This document shows positions 12,254 through 21,964 of a DNA stretch of 64,000 nucleotides, piece by piece. The stretch comes from Epinephelus fuscoguttatus (Eukaryota; Chordata; Actinopteri; Perciformes; Serranidae): contig NC_064760.1 of NCBI RefSeq assembly GCF_011397635.1, positions 29,504,856-29,568,855 of the forward strand, written 5' to 3'. A program made the position numbers and the translations under genes. The notes beneath the pieces are model-generated. The model had not been told where the DNA came from. It made no database searches and saw only the letters and a list, made by a program, of their open reading frames with translations. The first letter of the stretch is position 1, and each line of letters starts with the position of its first letter.

Positions 12254-15200
12254 ATGGCCGACAACGGCGCACACCCGACCGAAGAGGACCCAGCCGCTGC
12301 TTTCCTGGCTCAACAGGAGAGTGAGATAGCGGGGATAGAGAATGACGGTGACGGCGAAGGCTTCGGGGCGCTGGAAGGTGCGGAGGACGAACAGCCGTCT
12401 CAACCGGCACCGGACAACTATGGCAAGTTTGGGACTAAGCTAATGTCAGCGTCGGCTAGCAAGCAAACAAGCTAACTAAAGCTAGCTAATGTGCCTACCG
12501 GTACTTGGACTGGACTGGTCATAGTTAGGGAACAATGACCCCATCGTTACACGTCAACATTAGCATCAGTTAGCTTATACAGTCAGCTAGTCTACAGTTA
12601 AACTAAAAGGAAAAGTTAGCTTATTAGCTTAGCTAACGTTAGCTGACCGTGGTGCGTTTGTTTGCACACCACCAACGTACGTTAGTAATTCACAGCACTT
12701 CCTCCTGACGTTGAAAGGTTAGAAATGTCAAACTGTGCAACAAAGCGTTTTAGCAAACACTGATTTCGATCAAGTGAGTACTTCTAGCTATATATAGTAA
12801 CGTTATGGGGCTAACTGTTGATAACGTTACTTTTCCGGAAAAACCTGTCTGGTTAACTGACAAAGCTGCGTGGACAACACAAGAGCCCAAACAGGTGCTG
12901 CTGCATTTCTCAGGTCTTACTGTAACGTTTATCTTAAGAATAAAGTGACTCTGCCACAGTCTCAGTGAACATAAGTTAATCCAGGTGACGAGGAAAGGCA
13001 GCTAAGTGGAGAAATCAAAGAGGTTTGTTTTAATATTAAACTTTGTTTTCTTGTCACAATGTTAGATGGTTTCGAAGAGGAGCCTGCCACAGTGAATGGG
13101 GACCTGTTTCAGGTGAGCTTAACAGATGTCTTCAGCCTTATTCTTAAATTATATTTATATTATGCAAAGTATATGTCTTTGTGTGTTTGGTTTGGTTCAA
13201 ATCATTTAACAAACATTTTTTTTGTACTGGCAGTCTTGCATGTCATGTTTTTAATTTGCCATCTACCAAGTATCTGGATCAAATAGGTAGTTGTTAATAA
13301 TATGGTTACTATTTTATGTCCTCCAACAGGAGTCCAATGGCCCAACAGACAACTATGCAGCCATCGCTCAGGTGGATATTCAGAGACAAGAGCCAGAGAG
13401 TTTACGCAAGTGGAGGGAGGAGCAGAAGACACGCCTTGAAGCGTTAGGTGAGCAAAGACATCATACTTCATCATACATTTCCTAGTTTTCAGCTGTAATG
13501 AATGACTTTGATGTGGTATGTTGCAGTTTACCTTTAAGACAAATTACGCATCATCTAATTTATCTAATCATGTCACGCTGGTACCCAATTTAGAGGCCTC
13601 TCTGATAATGTTTCTGTGATGTTGCTCCCTAACAAAGACTCAGCATCCAAGGCAGCAGAGGCAGAGTGGAGAGAGAAAGCCAAAAAGGAGCTGGAGGACT
13701 GGCACGTACACCAGAATGAGCAGATGGAGAAGAACAAGGCCAACAACAGGTTAGTGTCTGACATGTCCCCTGTTAATGTGCAGGGAAGTAACAGTTGGTT
13801 TGTCATTATGATGCGATGATGCTGTAATCGCTACACTGGACACATTTTATTCAGATTAACAGCTCAAGTGTCATATTGGCAGATTGTAGTTTTTCTTGGA
13901 AGAGCCTATTTAAATTTACTGCACATGTCAAGTCAGATCCAGCGTGTGGCAACAGGAACACTATAGTCATAAGACTTTGTTATATTAGCTGGAGTTGTAG
14001 ATATTTTGTAATTGATTTTTTTTAAAATAAGTGATGTGGAAAATTGAAGCACTTGTGTCTGACTATGCACCAAGGGATCAAATGTTGGTACAATTGGTGT
14101 AGCAGTTTCGTGTTTAAAAGTGTTGCTCATCAAATGTGTTTATTGCGTATATAAAAAGTCAATCTCTCTTCTGCTTAAAGCTGTCACTGGTAACTTTTAT
14201 AAAAAATAAACTGTTGTCATACTTACTGAAATTGTCACTACATTCAACAGCACTAAATGAGACAGATAATCTGAAAAATATTATATTCCTCTGCTTACAC
14301 TTCTGATGGCACTCCCTCACATAAATGAGAACAACCAGTCAGAGTTGAGGAGTCTTTAACGCAGCTGTCAATCATGTCAAACACTGCTCATGAGCTGCTG
14401 TCATAGTGTCAAACTAGGCAGCACTGATCAAATATGAATCACGCTTCTGTCACTGCATTACCTATTTCTCACCTCAAATGTTTTCAGAATATAATCCAGT
14501 GTCCTGTTTAGCTGTAAAATGAGAACATTTGCGACCCAGCCACCATGTTAGCAACAATCGAGGCAAAACAAAACACCAGCCAGACCACCTTTCTCATGTT
14601 ACCGCTAAACAGTACACTAAAATATGTTTATGAAAACATTTGAGGTGAGAAATAGGCACTGCAGCAACAGAATCTTGATTCATATTTGATCAGTTCTGCC
14701 AAGTTTGACCACAGTTCACGAGCACTGATTCACATGACATACAGCCGCGTTAGAGACTCTTCGGCTCTGATTGGTTGTTTCCGGTGAGCCGCGACCGATT
14801 CTAGCAAATGCCATTAAAAGCAGAAAGAAGAGGAGGAGGGATGTGATTTTCTTCACAGACTGTCTCATTTACATCTTTCAGAATATATTGACAGTTTCAG
14901 CAAATATGACCAAAAAAATATTTTCATAGAAGTGACTAGCTGTAGCTTTAAAGATTGTTAGTTTAGTCTGGTCGCAGTCAGGGTGGCTCCTTATACTCAC
15001 AAAAACAATACAGCCTTTCCTTTTCTTGACCGAGCTAACCCCGTTCTTCTCTCACACTTTCCAACAGACTCTGTCCAAGTCTGGCACGGTATCACTCTGC
15101 ATCTGTGGCTCTAGCTTTGGCCAGTTTCTTCCCCCTGTGTCTGTGAAAGCACTGAGAGGCAATCCTCTGATGAGATATTAGTCTAAAGCTGTGTGTCCAG

Positions 15201-16152
15201 TGTGCCTGGAAAACAAAACAGGAAGCTGGCTGGCTTAGAAGGAATGCAAACAGCAGAGATCAAATGTCACAGTTTTCATCCGCAAAACAGCGGAGCAGCA
15301 AAGCCGTCTGCAGTCGCCGTTGTGAAAGCTCGTTGATTGGCAACAGTGTAGTACAGCAGACAGAAAGACTGTATTCAGTCCGTCCTGAACCTTTTTATTT
15401 CCACCCTCATTAGAACTGTTTCTCAGTCGCTTACATAATCTTGTTAATGCAGACTAACTTTTCGCTGCTTGTTGTTTGACACTGAAACTGTTCTCCTCTC
15501 TCCTTCTTTTTCCTGCTTTCCTGGCCTTGCCTGCGGTCTAGGATTGCTGACAAGGCTTTCTACAAACAGCCTAACTCTGATGTTATAGGCTTTGTGTAGG
15601 TTTAGAACTCTTATGCTTTTTAATGTTGTATGCCCCGCCCCAGGAATTATCGCTAGTTGATTTACACCCGATGCATGCCCCAAACACTACAACTAAAAGT
15701 CTGGTTTTTTTGAAGGCCTAATTTGGTATTTCTTGCATTTATTTGTTACATTAGCCATAGGTTGTAATAAATATTAAACATGTCTCCAGCAAAGTGTTTG
15801 ATTGATATTGATATAAAGAAACGCATGAAGTTATTGTGTATGATGTGCATGGTGCTGTTCATGTGATTGAACTGTGTGGTTGAGCACCATGTTTGGCTCA
15901 GACGGGTTTGCCGTTATGGAAACTGCTCCGAAATCCCTCTATCACTGCGACTCATTCATATCTTTCCCTCCCACCTGCAGAGCATCAGAGGAGGCTTTCC
16001 TGGCAGAGAGCGATGGCGACAGCCCAGGATCCGAATGGGAGAGAGTAGCCCGCCTCTGCGACTTCAATCCGAAAACCAACAAACAGGCAAAGGATGTTTC
16101 TCGAATGCGCTCTGTCCTCATCTCTCTCAAACAGACACCTCTAGTGCGCTAG
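12254..16152 (+). CDS. cltb: Clathrin light chain (B-like), complete, five constitutive exons plus one cassette exon
   Basis: Clathrin light chain binds the heavy-chain hub and regulates coat assembly on endocytic and Golgi vesicles. Coding exons are 12254-12422, 13066-13112, 13330-13447, 13638-13749 and 15981-16152. They join in frame to 205 residues, or 223 with the cassette at 15542-15595. The N-terminal half carries the conserved EEDPAAAFLAQQESEIAGIE block, the Hsc70/regulatory region of the family. A heptad-like charged heavy-chain-binding segment (WREEQ to NKANN) follows, and the tail is ERVARLCDFNP to LKQTPLVR. TVNGDLFQ, IADKAFY and ASEEAF resemble light chain B more than A, while the last residues resemble A. 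Adjacency to higd2a, as in human 5q35, supports cltb. The first intron appears to use a GC donor. The start is the first ATG and has a family-typical distance to the EEDPAAAF block. Confidence 0.93.
12423..13065 (+). other. cltb: cltb intron 1 with a probable GC-AG splice pair
   Basis: Exon 1 can end at TATG with intron GCAAGT (12423 onward), the classical non-canonical GC donor. The acceptor is TTAG at 13062-13065. This junction gives GAT (Asp) in phase 1 and keeps the frame. The nearby GT dinucleotides at 12427 and about 12446 give the wrong phase. Confidence 0.7.
14175..14952. mobile_element. Long inverted-repeat (foldback) short DNA transposon in cltb intron 4
   Basis: The element begins TTAAAGCTGTCACTGG and ends as its imperfect inverse, CTAGCTGTAGCTTTAA. 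Two arms of about 350 bases (roughly 14175-14525 and 14597-14952) are close to perfect reverse complements. For example, ACTGATCAAATATGAATCA and ATTTCTCACCTCAAATGTTT occur in the left arm, with their complements in the right arm. A loop of about 70 bases separates the arms. No transposase was seen. Confidence 0.85.
15542..15595 (+). CDS. cltb: Neuron-type cassette exon of the clathrin light chain, 18 residues
   Basis: This 54-bp exon encodes IADKAFYKQPNSDVIGFV, flanked by a CTAG acceptor and a GTAGGT donor. It matches in position and sequence the 18-residue insert that mammalian clathrin light chains carry in neurons. Phase is 2 at both sides, so skipping or inclusion keeps the frame (AG|G in, GT|A out). 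Tissue-specific use is known for the family and is inferred here, not shown. Confidence 0.9.
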
Positions 16153-16800
16153 GGGGAGAATTTTGTTCTAGAAGCATTGCCTTTATTCAGTTTTAACCTC
16201 ACGTCGCATCAGAAGAGTTTGTACGCCCTTTTCCATAGAATCCTGGTATGTTTATAACCTTTGAAAAACTTCCCGCCTTTCTCGATGCCTATTATATTGA
16301 AATAATATACTTAGCCCACACTCTCTTGTGAGAAGATGAAGGACTGCTCTATTGTTACGACTTCCTCTGGCTGGTCAGTTTTGTCACAGCTGTACTTAAG
16401 AAAATATTGTTACTGTAAGTTAAACATTTTCCTTCCCCTTTAACTTATAAATTGTTATTAGGTCAGTTTTATTGCATGCCTCTGCCAATATTTTGGATGC
16501 ACAATTTTTAGTTGTTTTATAAATTAGCATTTTGGTCGATGTCAAACACTTTTTAAGCACTATTGCGTATTAGATTGTAACCACTTATGCCTCTCATCGG
16601 TGTAGAATTATCAACACAAAGTCTGTTCACATCTGTTGCATTATATCCCTTCTCACCATATTTAACGTAGCTTGCATATTTTTTCTCTTTTAAACACATA
16701 CGCTTGTGGCCTTTTTGATGTAGCTCTTACTCCAGTTTTGAGTATTCAGCCAGATGGATTTCCTATTCAATTAGGCAAAAAAATAAAAATTCACAACCAA
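16153..16800 (+). other. cltb: cltb 3' untranslated region
   Basis: AT-rich sequence after the TAG stop with no coding content. A polyadenylation hexamer AATAAA lies at 16782-16787. Other AATAAA strings at about 17039 and 17555 could serve longer transcripts. Confidence 0.55.
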
Positions 16801-18070
16801 AGATTTCTGAAACATCATCTAAATTTTCAGAGTTCACATGATTAACAGTTTGTGCGATTTATCATTTCACTGATTTTCTTGCACCATGTTCCATGTTACA
16901 CCAATATGTTTTAGATTTTTTTTAAACGGTAATCAATAAGGTGTCAATTTCAACGGTAATGTCTGCACATTGTTTCACATGTTGCCTATTTGGACATATT
17001 GAATACAGAAACAAGTGAATGTTAAAAGGGAACTGGAAAATAAAAGCAAGTGGAGTATGATCACCGAAATTAATTTGTCCTCACATATTTCCAAGCTAAG
17101 ACTGTTGCCATCTAAATGCCCAGGACATAATCACTTGAATTTGAGTTTGTCCAGTTGATGTGTGAGGATCTTAAATCATGTGTGGCCCAGTGCAAACATC
17201 CACCTTTGCATACTCTGACGCACATTGCTGAAGCCTGTGCTATGGTGATACTGGTGTTTGAGGGATTCACCCACAGTTTAAAGCATTTAAATGTTAGACA
17301 CAGGCAACATAAGAAGTCCAAGAAGCAAGAGGTGCACGGCCACCATGCTTCACAAAATGCTGTTACATTCCTAATATATTTGAAGCCCTCATGTTTGAGA
17401 ATTGAAGTGAAATGAAAAGTATGTTTTGTGTCAAAGGTGGGCATTTAGACTGGGCCTGTTTTGTGTCAAAGTCTCCTTCCATCTAGATCTACTCACCCAG
17501 GCCATTAATATAAAAACTGTGTTGGATTTCCCCACTGATTTTTTAAAATAACCTGTTAAATAAAGGTTGGATAAGGAGGAGTAGATGTCCCCTGATCACA
17601 GTTGTGGGTGTGTTGCTTTATCACAGTACAGATGAGACATCAGCTTCAAATTAAATTTTATAACCAGTCAGGTGATGCATTTATCATTTCGGTGACGACA
17701 CATGGGAACATTCGAAATCTGACCTTCCTGAAGAGCAAGAAGCATACACTTTATATTTATCAGCATTTTACTTCAGTGCCATTTTAGCACATTAAAAGTG
17801 AAATCCAGCTTGCTTACCCAGGCTGGTAAGGAGCTGATTATACTTAGTTGTTCCATAGTGCTACTCTGAAGCTAAATATTTAACAACCATGAGCAGTTCA
17901 CATATTCAAACAATAAATAGCGTTGGCATTAACAAGGGTATCTGAACAATGCTAGAAACATAACACATTATTCAGTTCATTCAGATAACACAATCAGTCC
18001 AAGTCCAAGTTGGATCTGGTCTGATTCCAAGTTGAATGGGCGGTGGTTGAGGTGTGGGGTTGGTCCCTTT
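16801..18070. other. Region between the convergent cltb and higd2a 3' ends
   Basis: No gene, RNA or clear repeat was recognised. It presumably contains the rest of the cltb 3' untranslated region on one strand and that of higd2a on the other. Confidence 0.5.
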
Positions 18071-20107
18071 TCACTGCTTGGGTCTCACAGCTGTGGTGAA
18101 GACGCCAACAATAATGGCAACTACAGTGAAGCCTTGAGCAAAGATACGCCCCCTCATCAGCAGCTGCGACTGTCTGGTTTTCCCTTGATGGAAGGCACGG
18201 AGACCATACATCAGCGCTCCTGCTGTTCCCAAACAACCTGGAGAACACAAGGGAAATTATTAACACAACTTGTAGACTGTCTGACAGAATATCGCCCAAG
18301 TGCTGGACATGCTGACTTTAACCAGGAAAGCAATGTAGAAGTGATGAACAGATGTTATATTTGATGTCATAGACACTTCCAATACTCCTTTGATAGACAA
18401 GTAAGTACTGTAAAACCTCAATTAAAAGCCTAGTCTCAATTTAACGCCAAGTCTCTTTTACTAACCTGGTGTAGCTTCACATTTTGACAAATAAAGGCCT
18501 GTCTCAATTAGATGCATGGACTGGTTGCCAAGCACTTAAATTTTATAGATGCTCTTTGACATACAAAACTGGATTGTTCCCTACCCACTTGAGATAACAT
18601 TTTTTCTGTTTAGATAGCACATACAAATAATACATGTTTAAACCATGTCAGTATGGAGTGATACACATTGTTACCTAGGTTAGGACGTATTGATTAGGAC
18701 TGTAAGTCATTCAGGTTTACCAGCATGACGAAAAACAAGTGACGACTCCCTTCTTCTGAAGCCGTAATAAAGTCATATTAGTCATTCTTCGATTACCCGG
18801 TAAGTATTTATATCCTTAAGCCCACAAGGGTCTACTGATAAAAATAATCTTAAGTGTTTTTATTAAAAATAATCAAAGTTAGGACAAAGTGGTGGTGTGT
18901 CAGTGTGCCAGGTGCCATTATCCTTGAGTGCAGAGAAACAAGTGTCATAGCATAACACATAACTGATGGTATTCGAAGCCTAATTTCTATACAAGTAATA
19001 TTCATACTGGCCCAAATAAACAATTTGATTGTGTTTCTCATCTTTGCTGAGCAAGACTTTTGTGTGAAAGAAATTAAAGGCCTGTCCCATATAGACACCT
19101 GTCCCTAATATAAGTCTGTTGAGTTCAGTGATTTAGGCAAATAATAGCCTGGGCTACTAATTGAAGTATTACAGTATTAAGATGGAGGATACCATGAAGA
19201 CAATGGGGCACTCACAGCAGTCAAAGCACAATATTAAAGGGTAAGTTCACCCAAATCAGAGGGGGGAAAACGTTTTCAATCTCAACCTCTTGTAGTGTTC
19301 GTATTGTCATGCAGTTAGGGTTGTTAAACCAATTAGAAATTCATCGATCTCAAATTTTACATCACAAAAGGAGGACTTTTACCACTATGTGTGTATGTAA
19401 AGGGTTGCAGCACAAATGTCAGAGATGGATAATGTTTTATCTCCTGACACCAACAATGCACAAGTACAAACTACTAAGAGTGAGATTTTTATTTATGTGT
19501 TTTATTCGAGTTACCTGAATCGATAGAACCTTGAGAGCATTGCACCAAGGGCAACACGGCTTCAATACGTTTTTCAAAATAAAGTAAGGTCAAACTACAC
19601 AAAAATAAGTTTGACAGTTGTTGGCAATTGTTGTCAAAGTCATGCATTGACGACACTCAGGTGACAACAAGGTGTTTTTGGTGACGCTGACGACAAACGC
19701 AAACCGACACACATACAACAAGTTAGCTACTTTTCCTCTGACGTTAGCATACGCAGTTACTAATTGCTAGCATGCTACAGTCGGCTCCGTTAGGTTGAAA
19801 TGTAAATGCCTCCGAAAATATAATTTGACCATCTTTTTTAAACAAAGGACGAGTTGTACCGACTCGGAGCAGCACTTGTGTAACTCCCCTCAGCTGTGTT
19901 GCCACTCTTGTATAACTCACCTATTGGGACAAACGGGTTCTCCTTTGTTTTCCTCATGAACTTCTCTTTGAACGTCTCATCTTTGACTTTCGGCAGAGGG
20001 TTGAAGCCTTCGATAACAGGAGGCTGAGATATGTCAAACGGCAAAGCTGCTGGCGGCGATGATTTAGGCGTCTGGTCTGGGACCACTGGTGCTGTAGTTG
20101 CCGCCAT
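18071..20107 (-). CDS. higd2a: HIG1 domain family member 2A, complete, two exons
   Basis: Higd2a is a small inner-mitochondrial-membrane protein that helps assemble cytochrome c oxidase and respiratory supercomplexes. Exon 1 is 19921-20107 and exon 2 is 18071-18237. They join in phase 1 (ATA G|GT TGT) through a GTGAGT donor and a CAG acceptor to give 117 residues. Exon 1 holds the family signature FDISQPPVIEGF and the stretch KEKFMRKTKENPFVPIG. Exon 2 holds the first membrane helix (CLGTAGALMYGL), the basic loop with QSQLLMRGRI, and the second helix (AQGFTVVAIIVGVFTT), ending AVRPKQ. Human HIGD2A is about 106 residues, so the protein is full length. An ATG 21 bases upstream in the same frame is possible, but MAATT fits the family better. 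Confidence 0.95.
18406..19176. mobile_element. Full-length short inverted-repeat transposon in the higd2a intron
   Basis: The left end TACTGTAAAACCTCAATTAA and the right end, whose complement reads TACTGTAATACTTCAATTAG, form clear terminal inverted repeats of more than 20 bases. Internal motifs such as GGCCTGTCTCAATTAGATGC and AGGCCTGTCCCATATAGACA repeat the theme in both directions. No coding was found. It fills almost half of the single intron. Confidence 0.75.
19233..19320. repeat. Fragment of a teleost dispersed repeat
   Basis: GGGTAAGTTCACCCAAATCA followed by CTCTTGTAGTG resembles the start of the element near 63,018, where GACAGTTCACCCCAAAATC precedes CACCTGTAGTTCT. Both seem to be copies of one family. 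Confidence 0.45.
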
Positions 20108-20144
20108 GCCTAACTTACACAAACCCAACGAGCTGAAGAACTAC

Positions 20145-20152
20145 ACTTCCGG
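20145..20152 (-). promoter_or_regulatory. ETS-type site (CCGGAAGT) in the higd2a promoter
   Basis: ACTTCCGG on the plus strand reads CCGGAAGT on the gene strand, 38 bases upstream of the higd2a start codon. ETS factors such as GABPA commonly drive nuclear genes for mitochondrial proteins through this core. Binding is inferred from the motif only. Confidence 0.45.
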
Positions 20153-20299
20153 TTACACTTTGACCCCGGATTTCACAATAAAAGCTCAGATGTTTCAAAC
20201 GTCAGAGGAAGGTGTGTCAGTGCCTCCTCCTGGTGTCTGCTGCCTGCTCTACATGCATTGTGCACACATTGCACTAAATTCGTTTTAAATGTTAGTGTG

Positions 20300-21384
20300 T
20301 AATAAAGTGCACCTCCCTTTACATAAAAATATGGGTAAACACTCATTAACTTGCTTTAGGGTATAACAATTTCAAAATGTAAAAACTTTAATATGGTATT
20401 AAACATGATTTATTTATAGCAACTGCTGCTGCTAACTAAATTCAATATATTATACAGCCCTACTGTCAACTAACCATTTGGCATTTGTCAGTTAAGGAAG
20501 TAGTGATATATTGAAGTGTAAACTGGGGCCTACAGGCTCAGGTAAGCTTAATGCAACTATACAAATTAAAAATATGTGGCAATGAATTAACCATTGTAAG
20601 AAACTGCAATCTATGGTGAGATAGGGCCACATTTTGTTTGATCATGACTTTGCTATTGATAGCAAAATTACTACTAGTACTGTAATAGTATAACTGGTAA
20701 AAATGTTTGCCAGTCTCTTTTTTTTAGGACCCCCGCTCTTACCACTAAGTGGCAGTATTTTCGGGTTGGAAACAGGTAGTTATGCCTCCAATTTATTTCT
20801 TCAATACCCCTGCAAGATTCTCCATGTAGTCCATGGTCAAACTCCAGCAAAGCATGCATCATGTCTGAGTGTCACTGGTCATGACAGTGAAGTAGTGTCA
20901 AAAATATAAATTCTGAATATTTCAGACAGTTTTAATACTCATTTTCTGTTGTATTGATACACTAGCTCTCTCTCTTATTAATGTTAATCACAGCCTTTCT
21001 GCTATTCTGTGCTAATAACCAAGAAAAGAGCAGTCATATTGAAAGGTATTGAAAATTTCTTAAATATGGATATTTTTCAAGGTATGATATTGGAGTTAGA
21101 AATTATTGAAGTGAAGCCCATCCAGATGTCTCTATTCTCAGCTAAAAAAAATTAAAAACTAAACTTACATATCTCAGTGAAATACAGTTACCAAAGAGAA
21201 ATCTGACTGATCTTCAAGGCCAATTTGTAACCATAAAGATCGATCTCCAGACTGCACAAAGACTCCAGCTGTGAAGTGGACTGTGAAAAGGATGCCCAAA
21301 AAGGAGCCAAAACTGACTATCTCATTAGATGAAACGTGTACCAAGTCGAAGTTGAAAGAACAGTAGAGATCACAAAACAGCACA
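20300..21384. other. Intergenic DNA between higd2a and the ankhd1 3' end
   Basis: AT-rich, no gene recognised. The minus-strand open frame near 21174-21383 has no recognised family. In mammals EIF4EBP3 follows ANKHD1; nothing resembling it was seen here. Confidence 0.5.
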
Positions 21385-21964
21385 CATACTTTTCAATCTT
21401 TTTATTGAATATTAAGGTAAATATTTCACATTAATACAGGCTACATAAAGTAGAGCCACTATACGACATGAAATTTACTCTCATTTTAACCCTTTTTAGT
21501 ATGTAAACAATTATACATGTATTTACCACTCTAAAAGGTTCTGATTTCTCTTTCTCTTTAGGTAATCATCATCTAGTTCTGGGCCAAGTTTAAATAGCTA
21601 CTTCATGTTGAGCCCCCTGCAGCCCAAGAACGGTGTATGTGGGTTTAAGTCAAAATCGCTAAACTACGCAGAGAATGGATCCTGTTGAACAGGTGATCGC
21701 GCATGTTTGTTTGCATCATTGGGACACTGATAACAGCTCTCGCCCAATTATCCTCTTTATTTGTTTGAGATAGGCACATCAAAGAATGGCGTCGAGAGAA
21801 CTTCCAATTCTTTAACCTCTGCTCTGCACTCTCAGGTCTCTACTAAAGTTAACATGTTGTACGTTTTTCTTTTTTCGTTGTCTTATTCGGTCATATTCGT
21901 CAGTTGGTTTTTCATGTTTGCGCTGTGGGTCATGCTGTGTGCGTTTGATTGCTGTGGACGCTGT
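21385..21964 (-). other. ankhd1: ankhd1 3' untranslated region
   Basis: Sequence after the ankhd1 stop codon. Two AATAAA hexamers occur on the minus strand, at 21756-21761 and 21401-21406. The right part looks unique and the left part is AT-rich. Confidence 0.55.

Noticed and set aside
12254-16152. Naming the clathrin light chain gene clta
   Set aside because: The last residues and the ESNGPTD motif look like light chain A, but the TVNGDLFQ, IADKAFY and ASEEAF segments and the higd2a neighbour favour cltb.
21174-21383. 69-codon minus-strand frame upstream of higd2a
   Set aside because: No recognised family, AT-rich codons, and no conserved motif. It was considered as eif4ebp3 and does not fit.
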